Assembly: GCA_009360345.1 (NCBI GenBank)
Contig: SPDP01000004.1
Coordinates: 124,001 to 188,000, forward strand
Source of the DNA: Alcaligenaceae bacterium SAGV5
GTDB taxonomy: Bacteria; Pseudomonadota; Gammaproteobacteria; Burkholderiales; Burkholderiaceae_B
Direction: 5' to 3'
DNA length: 64,000 nucleotides
The notes below the pieces were generated by a model, which was not told where the DNA came from, ran no database searches, and saw only the letters and a program-made list of their open reading frames with translations. Positions 37,405-46,713 of the stretch are shown one piece after another (the first letter of the stretch is position 1; each line of letters starts with the position of its first letter). The position numbers and the translations under genes were made by a program.

Positions 37405-38733
37405 ATGATGGTCGTGTTCCGTCTGCTGCGGGTCTGTGGGCTCCTGCTGACTGGTTTGCTGGTTGCGCCCGCGATGGCGCAAGAGTCGCCGCAGGTCGAG
37501 GCGGAGGATTTCGCCATCCATGCCCAATCGACCTATGTGTGGCAGCGCAAGCCTTCGTTCGCCTCCCCATACCAGGGGGAGAACTCGCTGTCGGGGGCCA
37601 GCGCCACGAGCTATTCGTTGACGGCCACCGTGGACGTGGGCGCCCGGTTGTGGGAAGGGGCCGAGGTCCATTTCAATGGCGAAGGCGCTCAGGGCGTCGC
37701 GTTCTCCGGCCTGCATGGCCTGGCCGGCCTGCCCAACGGCGAACTGGCCAAGACCGCGGGCTCGGACATGGTCTTCTACCGCGCCCGCGCCTTCCTGCGG
37801 CAGACCTGGGGGCTGGGTGGCGGGCGCGAGGCGGTCGAGCCGGACATGAACCAGCTCGCGGGTTTCGTCGACAAGCGGCGTCTCGTGCTGACGGCGGGCA
37901 ACATCTCGGTGCTGGATGCGTTCGACGCGGTGTCGGTCAGCCATGACCCGCGCACGCAGTTCATGAACTGGTCCTTCATGGCGCACGGCAGCTATGACTA
38001 TGCCGCGGATGCCCGCGGCTATACGTGGGGCGCCATGCTGGAATACATCGATGACGGCTGGGCGGTGCGCGCCGGCCGCTTCATGCAGCCCCGGGAGTCC
38101 AACGGCCTGCCGCTGGACCGGCGGCTGGGGCGCCACTACGGTGATCAGGTCGAGTTCGAGAAGTCGTACGCCGTGATGGACCGGCCCGGCACGCTGCGGG
38201 TGCTGGCCTTCCGCAACAAGGCGAACATGGGGAGCTTCGACGATGCGCTGGTGGCGGCGCGGGGCGGAACGCCCGATCTGGCGGCGGTGCGCAAGGAACA
38301 GGCCAAGCTCGGAATGGGAGTGAGCCTGGAGCAGGCGCTGACCGACAGCGCCACCGCCTTCGTCCGCCTCAACTGGGCCGACGGCAAGACCGAGACCTAT
38401 GCTTTCACCGAGATCGACCGCTCGGTCTCGGGCGGCGTGGTGTTCGACGGCGCGGCTTGGGGCCGCTCCGGCGACACCGTGGGCGTGGCGGCCGCGATCA
38501 ATGCGCTCAGTTCCTCCCACCGCGAATATCTGCGCCGCGGCGGGCTGGGCGCCTTTCTCGGCGATGGCAACCTGAACTACGGTACGGAACAGGTCGCCGA
38601 GGCCTATTACAGCTGGCGGCCCTTGAAGCGGCTCTGGATCACCGCGGACGCGCAATACATCCGGCATCCCGGCTACAACCGCGACCGGGGGCCGGCCAAG
38701 GTGTTCGCGCTGCGCCTGCACACCGAATTCTGA
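37405..38733 (+). CDS. OprB-like carbohydrate-selective porin
   Basis: Outer-membrane beta-barrel of 442 residues. The signal peptide ends near APAMAQE (about 24). The barrel has alternating strands and ends in Phe (LRLHTEF), typical of porins. Segments such as HAQSTYVWQRKPSFASPYQG, YRARAFLRQTWGLGGG and YYSWRPLKRLWITADAQYI match the OprB family. Start ATG 37405 (a second ATG follows at once). The transported solute is unknown. An intrinsic terminator follows directly. Confidence 0.87.
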   Translation: MMVVFRLLRVCGLLLTGLLVAPAMAQESPQVEAEDFAIHAQSTYVWQRKPSFASPYQGENSLSGASATSYSLTATVDVGARLWEGAEVHFNGEGAQGVAFSGLHGLAGLPNGELAKTAGSDMVFYRARAFLRQTWGLGGGREAVEPDMNQLAGFVDKRRLVLTAGNISVLDAFDAVSVSHDPRTQFMNWSFMAHGSYDYAADARGYTWGAMLEYIDDGWAVRAGRFMQPRESNGLPLDRRLGRHYGDQVEFEKSYAVMDRPGTLRVLAFRNKANMGSFDDALVAARGGTPDLAAVRKEQAKLGMGVSLEQALTDSATAFVRLNWADGKTETYAFTEIDRSVSGGVVFDGAAWGRSGDTVGVAAAINALSSSHREYLRRGGLGAFLGDGNLNYGTEQVAEAYYSWRPLKRLWITADAQYIRHPGYNRDRGPAKVFALRLHTEF

Positions 38734-38760
38734 AGGCCCCGCCGGGCCCTTCTTTCTTTT
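38734..38760 (+). terminator. Rho-independent terminator after the porin gene
   Basis: GGCCC-cgcc-GGGCC stem starts at the stop codon of the porin gene and is followed by a T-rich tract (TTCTTTCTTTT). It lies between this gene and the convergent Bug gene. Confidence 0.75.
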
Positions 38761-39751
38761 ACTCGGGCTGGATGTTGGCCTTGTCGATCACGGCTTTCCA
38801 GGCCTTCGCCTCCTGTTTGATGCGCGCGGCGAACTCGGCCGGCGTGCTGCCCAGCGGCGTGACGCCGATGTCGGTGTATTGCTTGCGGATGGCGGGGTCC
38901 TTCAGGACCTCGCGCAGCGCGCCGGAAAACTTGTCGATGATCTGCGGATCGGTGCCCACTGGCGCGGCCAGTCCCCACCAGTTGCCCGTGACGAGTCCTG
39001 GCAGGCCTTGCTCGGCCGTGGTCGGCACCGACGGCAGCATGGCCAGGCGCTCGCCGTCGGCCACGGCGATGGCGCGCAGCCGGCCGCTGGCCACGTGGCC
39101 GGCCACCGAGCTGAGCGCGGTCACGTAGAGCTGGATCTCGCCCGCCATCAGCGCCTGGACGGCGGGCGGCGAGCCCCGGTAGGGAACGTGGGTCAGCTGC
39201 ACGTTGGCGAGCTGGCTGTACAGCTCGGCCGCCAGGTGAGGCGGGGTGCCGTTGCCGGGCGAGCCGAAGTTCAGCTTGCCGGGGTTTTTCTTCGCTTCCG
39301 CGGTCAGGTCGGACAGGGTGCGGATGTCGGACGAGCCATTGACCACCAGCACGGACGGGCCGTTGCTCAGCAGGGACACGGGCAGGAGGTCCTTGGTCGG
39401 ATCGAAGCGCATGCCCTTGAACAGGTACTGGTTGGTGACGAAGTTGTTGGTCGCGCCCAGCAGGAAGGTGTAGCCGTCGGGGGCGGCGCGCACCACTTCG
39501 TCGGCGCCGATGTTGCCGGATGCGCCGCTCTTGTTGTCGATCAGGATGCGTACGCCAAACTGCTTTTCCAATTGCAGCTGGACGAAGCGCAGGGTGATGT
39601 CGCCGGTATTGCCGGGCGCGTAGGGGACCACCACGCGTATGGGGCGCGAGGGCCAGGCATCGGCCGCGACGGCGGCGGTCGATGCGAGGGCGCAGGCGGC
39701 GGCGAGACTGGCGACCGCCAGCCGGCGGGCCTGGAACGGGACGGATTTCAT
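38759..39751 (-). CDS. Bug-family substrate-binding protein linked to an amidohydrolase
   Basis: Periplasmic solute receptor of 330 residues. The signal peptide ends near AAVAADA (about 31), followed by WPSRPIRVVVPYAPGN. Family segments: GASGNIGADEV, AAPDGYTFLLG, FGSPGNGTPPHLAAELY, HVPYRGSPP. Its start codon overlaps the amidohydrolase stop by 4 bp (ATGA), so the pair is co-translated and the receptor probably brings in the amidohydrolase substrate or a relative. Confidence 0.9.
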   Translation of the reverse strand: MKSVPFQARRLAVASLAAACALASTAAVAADAWPSRPIRVVVPYAPGNTGDITLRFVQLQLEKQFGVRILIDNKSGASGNIGADEVVRAAPDGYTFLLGATNNFVTNQYLFKGMRFDPTKDLLPVSLLSNGPSVLVVNGSSDIRTLSDLTAEAKKNPGKLNFGSPGNGTPPHLAAELYSQLANVQLTHVPYRGSPPAVQALMAGEIQLYVTALSSVAGHVASGRLRAIAVADGERLAMLPSVPTTAEQGLPGLVTGNWWGLAAPVGTDPQIIDKFSGALREVLKDPAIRKQYTDIGVTPLGSTPAEFAARIKQEAKAWKAVIDKANIQPE

Positions 39752-41430
39752 GGGCAAACTCCTTCGGGGGGTGGTGCGACGATGTGGCCATCGACCACCG
39801 TCAACAGGGAATGCAGCGTGGCGATCTCGTCCTCGGCGCAGGTCAGCGGGTCGGCGTTCAGCATCGTCAGGTCGGCCAGCTTGCCGGGTTCGATCGAGCC
39901 TCGGACGTTTTCGTCGAATGTCAGGTAGGCGCCGCCTCGCGTGGCGACGTCCAGGGCTTCCTGCCTGCTCAGCGCCTGGCCGGGGGCCACGGGGCCGCCG
40001 CCGCGGCTGCGGCGCGCGATCGAGTGCCAGATGGGGCCGAACAGCGAGACCGGCAGGTTGTCGCTGCCGAAGGCGACGGCCACTCCGGCATCCCGCAGGC
40101 GGCGCAGCGGCACGATGTCGTCCTGGCCGCCGGCGCCGCGGCGCTGCATCCAGAGATCGCCGTCCTTATAGATATGGCGATTGGTATGCGTGGTCAGAAC
40201 GAGGCCGAGATCGCGTATCCGGGCCAGGGTGTCGGTGTCGATCACCGGCTGGTGGCCGAGCACCCAGCGTTGGTCGTCGATGGGATGCTGGCGGTGGGCC
40301 TGCTCGAACAGGGGCAGCAGGTCGGGCCAGATGCCCGCCACGCGGATGCCGGCGCGGGCGGCCTCGGCCAGCAGCGGCGCCAGCGTGCCGGCATCCAGGG
40401 CGGCTCCCGCCTGGAAGCCGGCCCAGCCGGTACAGGGGTGATTGCCGGCCCGCAGCATGTTGTTCAGCGGATCCTTGTCGATCTCGGCATACAGACCCTG
40501 TATCCGCAGCATCTCGTCGCCCCGGCCGCGGCGGGCCAGCCAGGCGCTCCATTCGCGCAGCAGTTCCAGCGCCTGCCCTTGGCCGCGAGGCCCCCAGTAG
40601 GGGCTCAGGACCAGGGTGGACCGCACGGTCGATGCGTCCTGGTTCCGGACCGTCCGGTAGGCGTCGATGACTTCGTCGGCGACGCCGTGTCCTTCGAACA
40701 CGGCCGTGGTGCCGTAGCGGTTGTATTCGGCCATCGCGTGCCGCAGGCCGCTGGCGCGCTGCTCGGCGGTGAAGCCCGGGGCCGCGCGCATCAGCGTATG
40801 TTCGACGATGGGCACCAGTGTCCGTTCGACGAACCGGCCGGTGGGGCGCCCCGAGGCATCGCGTTCGATGTCGACATCGGGCGACGGCGAGGCCGTGGCC
40901 GGCGTCACGCCCGCCAGCGCCAGGGCGCGGCTGTTGGCGACCGAGACCAACGGCGCGCGGTTGCGCCAATATCCCCAGATGGGCCGGATGTAGACGGGAT
41001 GGCCGGGACTGACCCGGTCCAGGTCGTCTCGCGTGGGGTAGCGGCCGTTGGCCAGCGCATCTTCCGGCTCGGGATACTCCGGTGGCCGGCCGACGGGCTG
41101 GGTCACGATCCAGGTTCCCGGCGGCGCCTTGGCGGCTTCGGCGGCGATGATGTCCAGGATGTCGTCCCGCGTGCGCGCGCCGGCCAGGCTGGGCAGATGG
41201 CGACGCAGGCCCTCGCGGTCCATGTGGGCGTGGCCGTCGGTCAGCCCTGGCAGCACCGCCTTGCCGCCCAGGTCCACCCGCCGCGCCTGCGGACCGGCCA
41301 TGGCGAGTATGTCGTCATCGCGTCCCACGGCGGCGATGTGCCGGCCACGGATCGCGACGGCCGAGGCGATGTCGCCGCGGTCGTTGCAGGTGATGATCTT
41401 GCCTCGGTGGAGGACCAGGGTGGACGGCAC
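39748..41430 (-). CDS. Amidohydrolase family protein (YtcJ-like)
   Basis: Metal-dependent hydrolase of the amidohydrolase superfamily, 560 residues. The first metal motif is GLTDGHAHMD; later VLGHQPVIDTDT and AVAFGSDNLPVS supply further ligands. The C-terminal segment SIEPGKLADLTMLNADPL is the usual beta-sandwich return. Similar proteins act on amide or imide bonds of small molecules; the substrate is unknown. It is divergent from a LysR gene and coupled to a Bug receptor, forming an uptake-and-hydrolysis unit. Confidence 0.88.
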   Translation of the reverse strand: MPSTLVLHRGKIITCNDRGDIASAVAIRGRHIAAVGRDDDILAMAGPQARRVDLGGKAVLPGLTDGHAHMDREGLRRHLPSLAGARTRDDILDIIAAEAAKAPPGTWIVTQPVGRPPEYPEPEDALANGRYPTRDDLDRVSPGHPVYIRPIWGYWRNRAPLVSVANSRALALAGVTPATASPSPDVDIERDASGRPTGRFVERTLVPIVEHTLMRAAPGFTAEQRASGLRHAMAEYNRYGTTAVFEGHGVADEVIDAYRTVRNQDASTVRSTLVLSPYWGPRGQGQALELLREWSAWLARRGRGDEMLRIQGLYAEIDKDPLNNMLRAGNHPCTGWAGFQAGAALDAGTLAPLLAEAARAGIRVAGIWPDLLPLFEQAHRQHPIDDQRWVLGHQPVIDTDTLARIRDLGLVLTTHTNRHIYKDGDLWMQRRGAGGQDDIVPLRRLRDAGVAVAFGSDNLPVSLFGPIWHSIARRSRGGGPVAPGQALSRQEALDVATRGGAYLTFDENVRGSIEPGKLADLTMLNADPLTCAEDEIATLHSLLTVVDGHIVAPPPEGVCP

Positions 41431-41464
41431 GGCCGGATGGCTCCTGCGGTATGCGTTCCGCCCA

Positions 41465-41530
41465 ATCTAGCAGAGTCGACTAATTGTAAAAATTGAAATA
41501 TTCATATAGATTCATAGTGATTTTCAATAC
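41465..41530. promoter_or_regulatory. AT-rich divergent promoter region (amidohydrolase / LysR)
   Basis: About 60 bp of markedly AT-rich DNA in an otherwise very GC-rich window, including GACTAATTGTAAAAATTG and ATATTCATATAGATTCATAG. It separates the amidohydrolase gene from the divergent LysR gene and should hold both promoters and the LysR site. Confidence 0.6.
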
Positions 41531-41550
41531 TTCCCGGGCGGGTCCGCACG

Positions 41551-42465
41551 ATGTCGATATCCCTGCGCCAACTGGAGGCCTTCGTCGCGGTGTGCAATGA
41601 AGGGAACTTCAGCAAGGCGGCTCAGCGCATCCATATCTCCCAGTCGGGCTTGAGCATCCTGATACGTGAACTGGAGCAGAGCCTGGAGTGCCGCCTGTTC
41701 GACCGCAGCACGCGCCAGGTCAGCCTGACCGACGCCGGGCGGGAGTTCCGGGGGCCGGCCGCCCGCCTGTTGGCCGATCTCTCGGCGGCGGTCGGCAATG
41801 TCAAGGGGTTGGCGTCGCGCCAGCACGGCCACGTGACGGTGGCCGCCCCGCCCCTGTTGATGTCGCGCCTGCTGGTAGGCATCGCCGCCCGGTTCCGCAG
41901 CGCCTATCCCCACATCGCGCTGACGCTGCGCGATATTCCTTCCGAAGCCATCCCCGCGGGCATCGCGTCTGCCGATATCGACCTGGGCATAGGCATGCTG
42001 CCGGCGGACCGCGACGAATACCTGGCCGATCCGTTGCTGGAAGGGCCGCTGGTGGCGCTGCTGCCGCGCGACCATCCGCTGGCGCGCCGGCGCCAGGTGA
42101 AGTGGGCGGACCTGGCGGCGACGCCGTTGGTGGCCCTCACGCCGGAGAATTCCTTCCGGCAGTTCCTGGACGGATGCTTCGCGCGCCTGGACCTGCAACC
42201 GGAGATCGCCGTCGAAGTCGTCCAGTTGAGCACGGTCATCAGCCTGGTGGAGGCCGGCTTCGGCGCCGCCATCATGCCGCCCTACGGCGCGCTGGTGCCC
42301 GGCGAGGGCAATTCGGTGGCCCGGCCGCTGCGCGACCCGGTGGTCCGGTCGGAAATCGTGCTGATACGCGATCGTTTCCGGTCGCCTTCGGCCGCGGCGG
42401 CGGCCTTCATCGAAGTGGCGCGCGACGTCGTCGCGGGACGTTCCCGGCCGCCGCGCGTTACGTAA
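41551..42465 (+). CDS. LysR-family regulator, probably of the amidohydrolase unit
   Basis: Regulator of 304 residues. The winged helix is MSISLRQLEAFVAVCNEGNF with SQSGLSILIRELEQSLE; the effector domain includes IGMLPADRDEYL and VEAGFGAAIMPPYGAL. It is transcribed away from the amidohydrolase-Bug pair across a short AT-rich region, so control of that pair is likely. Its stop codon (TAA, 42463-42465) is part of a 14-bp perfect palindrome. Confidence 0.88.
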   Translation: MSISLRQLEAFVAVCNEGNFSKAAQRIHISQSGLSILIRELEQSLECRLFDRSTRQVSLTDAGREFRGPAARLLADLSAAVGNVKGLASRQHGHVTVAAPPLLMSRLLVGIAARFRSAYPHIALTLRDIPSEAIPAGIASADIDLGIGMLPADRDEYLADPLLEGPLVALLPRDHPLARRRQVKWADLAATPLVALTPENSFRQFLDGCFARLDLQPEIAVEVVQLSTVISLVEAGFGAAIMPPYGALVPGEGNSVARPLRDPVVRSEIVLIRDRFRSPSAAAAAFIEVARDVVAGRSRPPRVT

Positions 42466-42489
42466 CGCTCCTGTGTATGGTACGTAACG
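42455..42489. promoter_or_regulatory. Tandem TACGTAACG motif at the LysR 3' end
   Basis: GCGTTACGTAACGC (42455-42468) is a perfect 14-bp palindrome containing the LysR stop. The 9-mer TACGTAACG recurs exactly 22 bp later (42459 and 42481), two helical turns apart. It lies about 275 bp upstream of the adhesin gene. It may be an operator for the adhesin or a termination-related site; function unknown. Confidence 0.4.
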
Positions 42490-42763
42490 TTTCGGCCTCC
42501 CGCCCCGTGTGGCCGGATCGGGAATCGGTGTGACTATCGCACCGAAGACACATCTTCGGATTGCCGATATCCCGTTTGTTTTCAACGTTTCCGCCCCTTC
42601 GCGCACCCTGGTTCCGGGGGGCGCGCGGGCACGGTCCCGCACAGGTGCGAGGCTGATGGCATAGCTTTTGCTCAAAGCTTCCGCAAACGTGTTTTCCAGC
42701 ATCGACCGACTCCCCATCCGGCGGATCGTGCGCTGATGGGATACCTATCTGTGGGGGCTGAAA
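42490..42763. other. Leader region of the adhesin gene
   Basis: No gene seen. It contains a perfect hairpin CCGAAGA-caca-TCTTCGG (42542-42559) and the ribosome site GGGGGCTGAAA before the TTG start of the adhesin. No convincing sigma70 promoter was recognised. Confidence 0.4.
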
Positions 42764-45700
42764 TTGAACAAGACCTATCGCACCGTGTGGAGCCAGAGGC
42801 TCGGATGTTGGGTGGCGGTTGCCGAAACCGCGCGAGCAAGAGGTAAGGGAGGCGCCGGCAAGGCGGGTGCGCTTGCCGTGGCGCTGATGGCCGGCGCATG
42901 GATGGCGCCGGCGGCGGCCGACGGCATGCACGGCGTTCCGGGCCTGTCGAACGCACGGTTGACCGAAGGCGCCGCGGTGGGCGTGATGAGCCAGATGCTC
43001 CAGGCCACGACCAATGCGGCGCCCAGGGTCGCCCCGGTCGCGGCGGGCGTGCAGCAGGCTGTCTCGCAGACGGCGGCGGCCCTGGCCGGCGTCGGTTCGT
43101 CCATCCTGCCGCCAGCCTCGGCATTGCAGCAGGTTCCCATCGCCGAGGCGGTGCCCTCGCTGCCCGTGGTGACCGAGGTCCTGGCCGCCACCCCTGTTCC
43201 GGCCGCCGTGCAGACCATCGCCGCGGCGCCCGCCGCGGTGGCCAAGCGCGTGGCGTCGGGCAAGGTCGGCAACGCCGTCGAGGCGGTGCCCGCCAAGCTT
43301 GCCGAGGTGCTGGCTTCCGCGCCGGCCGACAAGGCCAGGAATTCCGTGTCGCCTGCCGACGGCGCCGTCGCTTCGGCGGCGTCGCTGGGATCGGTCGCCA
43401 CGCTGTCCAACAGCGTGCCGGCCTCGCCCATGTCGCCCCTGAGCGGCAACGGCACGCCGGGCATCCTGCCCACCGGCGGTTCGCTGTTCCCCAACAGTTC
43501 CAACCGCCAGACCATGGCGGTCGCGGCCTCGTCGGGCTCGGAGCCCCCGCCGCTCAATCCGCCCGCGCCCACGGGCCTGGTGATCGGCACCGCCGGCCTG
43601 CTGGGCGGCGTCGGCCAGGGCCTGCAGCCGCTGACGATGAGCCTGTTCGGCCAGAAGGAAGCCTGGCTGCGCTCCGGCGCGCTGAGCGTGAACCGCGAGA
43701 ACATCAACGCCCGGTTCAGCGTGGTCAACCTGCTGGGCATCCCCATCCTGGACCTGGCGCCGGTGACGGGGACGTTGCAGGGCACGCTGGGCGGATCCCT
43801 GCCCGAGCAGAAACTCACCCTGCTGGGCGGCGTGACCTCGGGCAACTACATCACCAACATCAATTCCGGACTGACCTATAACAACGGCTTGCTGCTGCCG
43901 GGAACGCAGCCGCCGTCGTGGGTCGACAAGAACAACTGCCTGAATGTCCTGGGCCTGGCCGGCGCCACGTGCTGGGACGTGCCCGCCGCGCAGAACAACC
44001 AGGTGCTGATCGGCGACGGCGCCTCGGCCAACGGTTCGCAGGAAGTCGTGATCGGCACCAACGCCAAGCACATCCTGCCCAACGAAGACGCGGGCGCCAT
44101 CTTCACCGATCCCAACATGCCGGGCGTGCCCGATACCAACTACGCGGCGCGCAAGGGCCACTCGGTCCTGATCGGCGACAGCACCTACGGCAACGCCAAC
44201 GGCCAGACCATCGTCGGCGCCAGCGCGTCGTCGACCGTGGCGGGAGGCGTCGCGCTGGGCTTCCAGTCGGTGTCGGATCGCGAGGGCGGCGGCAAGGAAA
44301 GGTTCTCCAACGTGGCCGTGCCGGTGCGCGGCGCGGTATCCGTGGGTTCCACGGGCAACGAGCGGCAGATCATCAACGTGGCGGGCGGCACGGCCGATAC
44401 CGATGCCGTCAACGTGCGCCAGCTCAAGGCCGTGTCCGACCAGATCGACAACGTCGATGTCAACTCGGTCAAGTACGACGACGCCACCCGTGGCAAGGTG
44501 ACGCTGGCCGGCGCGGGCGGCACGGTCGTGACCAACGTCAAGGCCGGTGCCGTGAATGCGACCAGCACCGACGCGGTGAACGGTTCGCAGCTGAACGACA
44601 CCAACACCAACATCACCAACGTTGACAATCGCGTGACGAACGTGGACAACCGCGTCACCAACATCGACAACAGCGGCACCAAGTACTTCAAGGCGAACTC
44701 CACCCTGGCGGCCGCGTCGGCCGCCGGCACGGACAGCGTGGCCGCCGGCGGCGCATCGGTTGCTTCCGCGGCCAACGCCGTCGCGCTGGGCAACGGCGCC
44801 AATGCCAGCCTGGCCAACAGCGTCGCCCTGGGCGCGGGTTCCACCACGACCGTGGGCGCGCAGTCCGACTATGTGGCCTATGCGCTGACCGCGCGGCAAT
44901 CGTCGGCGGGCGAGGTCTCGGTGGGCAGCGCCGGCGCCACGCGCCGGGTCACCAACGTCTCGGCGGGCAGCGCCGACAACGACGCGGCCAACATCGCGCA
45001 GTTGAAGGCGGTGGACAACCGCATCGGCGACGTGGACAAGCTGGCGGTCAAGTACGACGACGACACCAAGACCAAGATCACGCTGAATCCGGGCGGCACG
45101 GGCACGGTGATCTCGAACGTGGCCAAGGGCGCGGTGATCTCGACCAGCACCGAGGCGATCAACGGTTCGCAACTGTGGGGCTGGACTCAGGACGAGACCA
45201 ACGTCATGAGCAACCTCAGCCTGTACAAGCGGATCAACGACATCAGCGTCGATACCAAGTACTTCAAGGCCAACTCGACCCTGGCCGCGGCGCAGGCCGT
45301 CGGCACGAACAGCGTCGCCGCGGGTCCGGCCGCGGTGGCCAACGGCGCCAACAGCGTGGCGGTCGGCAATGGCGCGACCACGGCCGCCGACAATAGCGTG
45401 GCGATGGGGGGCGCATCGACGGCTTCCGGGACGGCTTCGACGGCGGTGGGCTCCGATTCCAAGGCCACCGGCGCGCAGTCGACGGCGATGGGCGCCGGTT
45501 CGACCGCCAGCGGCGCGAATGCGACCTCGGTGGGGTCGGGCTCCAAGGCCACGGGAACGGATTCGACCGCCATCGGCGCCAATTCCGAGGCCAAGGCGAA
45601 CAACAGCGTCGCGCTGGGAGCAGGCTCGGTGGCCGACCGCGACAACACCGTATCGGTGGGCGCCGCGGGCAAGGAACGCCAGGTCACCAACGTGGCGCGC

Positions 45701-46684
45701 GGCACGGAGGATACCGACGCCGTCAACTACGCGCAGTTGAAGGAAGTCTCGGGCGACGTCACCAATATCAAGAACGACGTGACGAACATCCAGGAAGGCA
45801 AGGACGGGATGTTCCAGATCGAGAACTCGCTCGCGCGGGACAAACCCAAGCCCACCGGCAAGGACTCGGTGGCCGGCGGCGCCGGCGCGGTGGCGGAAGG
45901 CGCCGCGGCGACGGCGGTCGGCAACGCGTCCATCGCCAAGGGCGAGAACGCGACGGCCGTCGGCAACTCGGCCCAGGCCCTGGGCGTCAATTCGACGGTG
46001 GTCGGCAACTCCGCGCTCGCGTCGGGCGCCAATTCCTCGGCTTTCGGCACGGGCGCCAAGGCCGAGGGCTCGGGCAGCATGGCCATGGGCAACGGCGCGC
46101 AGACCGGCGCCTCGGCGACCAACTCGGTCGCGATCGGCAACCAGGCCAATGCCGCCCAGAGCAATACCGTCGCGCTGGGCAACAATGCGCAGGCCACCGT
46201 GGCCAACAGCATGGCGCTGGGTACCGGGGCGCAGGCCAGCGGCGCCAACAGCGTGGCATTGGGCACGAACTCGGTGGCGAACCGGCCCAACGTGGTGTCG
46301 GTGGGAGCGGAGGGCGCGGAGCGGCAGGTCGTCAACGTGGGCGACGGCACCGCGGACACGGATGCCGTCAACCTGCGGCAGTTGCGCAGCGCCACGTCGG
46401 ACTTCACCAGCAGCATCAACAACGTGCGCGACGACCTGCGCAAGGTCGAGCGCAATGCCAATGCCGGCGCGGCGTCGGCCATGGCGGTGGCGGGCCTGCC
46501 GCAGGCGTACACCCCGGGACGCAGCATGGCCTCGGCGGCGGCCAGCCATTATCTCGGCCAATCCGCCATCGCCGTGGGGCTGTCCACCATTTCCGAGAAT
46601 GGCCGCTGGGTCTACAAGATCGCCGGCAACGTCAACTCGCAGGGCAAGCTGGGCGCCGTCATCGGCGCGGGTTACCAGTGGTAG
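42764..46684 (+). CDS. Trimeric autotransporter adhesin (YadA/Hia family)
   Basis: Surface adhesin of 1306 residues. It starts (TTG) with an extended signal peptide region (MNKTYRTVWSQRLGCWVAVA) and a hydrophobic core ending near PAAADG. An Ala/Val/Pro-rich N-terminal region runs to about residue 260. Next come YadA-head-like repeats (SVALGAGS, TAMGAGSTASG), four neck-like motifs (for example KERQVTNVARGTEDTDAVN) and stalk segments. The C-terminal YadA anchor ends LGAVIGAGYQW, four strands per monomer in a 12-stranded trimeric pore. A segment starting YFKANSTLAAA occurs twice, 573 bp apart. A TpgA-like anchor gene follows. Probable role: attachment or biofilm. Confidence 0.93.
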   Translation: MNKTYRTVWSQRLGCWVAVAETARARGKGGAGKAGALAVALMAGAWMAPAAADGMHGVPGLSNARLTEGAAVGVMSQMLQATTNAAPRVAPVAAGVQQAVSQTAAALAGVGSSILPPASALQQVPIAEAVPSLPVVTEVLAATPVPAAVQTIAAAPAAVAKRVASGKVGNAVEAVPAKLAEVLASAPADKARNSVSPADGAVASAASLGSVATLSNSVPASPMSPLSGNGTPGILPTGGSLFPNSSNRQTMAVAASSGSEPPPLNPPAPTGLVIGTAGLLGGVGQGLQPLTMSLFGQKEAWLRSGALSVNRENINARFSVVNLLGIPILDLAPVTGTLQGTLGGSLPEQKLTLLGGVTSGNYITNINSGLTYNNGLLLPGTQPPSWVDKNNCLNVLGLAGATCWDVPAAQNNQVLIGDGASANGSQEVVIGTNAKHILPNEDAGAIFTDPNMPGVPDTNYAARKGHSVLIGDSTYGNANGQTIVGASASSTVAGGVALGFQSVSDREGGGKERFSNVAVPVRGAVSVGSTGNERQIINVAGGTADTDAVNVRQLKAVSDQIDNVDVNSVKYDDATRGKVTLAGAGGTVVTNVKAGAVNATSTDAVNGSQLNDTNTNITNVDNRVTNVDNRVTNIDNSGTKYFKANSTLAAASAAGTDSVAAGGASVASAANAVALGNGANASLANSVALGAGSTTTVGAQSDYVAYALTARQSSAGEVSVGSAGATRRVTNVSAGSADNDAANIAQLKAVDNRIGDVDKLAVKYDDDTKTKITLNPGGTGTVISNVAKGAVISTSTEAINGSQLWGWTQDETNVMSNLSLYKRINDISVDTKYFKANSTLAAAQAVGTNSVAAGPAAVANGANSVAVGNGATTAADNSVAMGGASTASGTASTAVGSDSKATGAQSTAMGAGSTASGANATSVGSGSKATGTDSTAIGANSEAKANNSVALGAGSVADRDNTVSVGAAGKERQVTNVARGTEDTDAVNYAQLKEVSGDVTNIKNDVTNIQEGKDGMFQIENSLARDKPKPTGKDSVAGGAGAVAEGAAATAVGNASIAKGENATAVGNSAQALGVNSTVVGNSALASGANSSAFGTGAKAEGSGSMAMGNGAQTGASATNSVAIGNQANAAQSNTVALGNNAQATVANSMALGTGAQASGANSVALGTNSVANRPNVVSVGAEGAERQVVNVGDGTADTDAVNLRQLRSATSDFTSSINNVRDDLRKVERNANAGAASAMAVAGLPQAYTPGRSMASAAASHYLGQSAIAVGLSTISENGRWVYKIAGNVNSQGKLGAVIGAGYQW

Positions 46685-46713
46685 CGCGCATGAACGAATC
46701 ATCGGAGGTCAGG

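Noticed and set aside
42458..46702. A 1414-codon open frame on the minus strand opposite the adhesin gene
   Set aside because: It is antisense to a repetitive, codon-biased adhesin; the product is His/Arg/Gly-rich without homology, as expected when a high-GC gene is read backwards.
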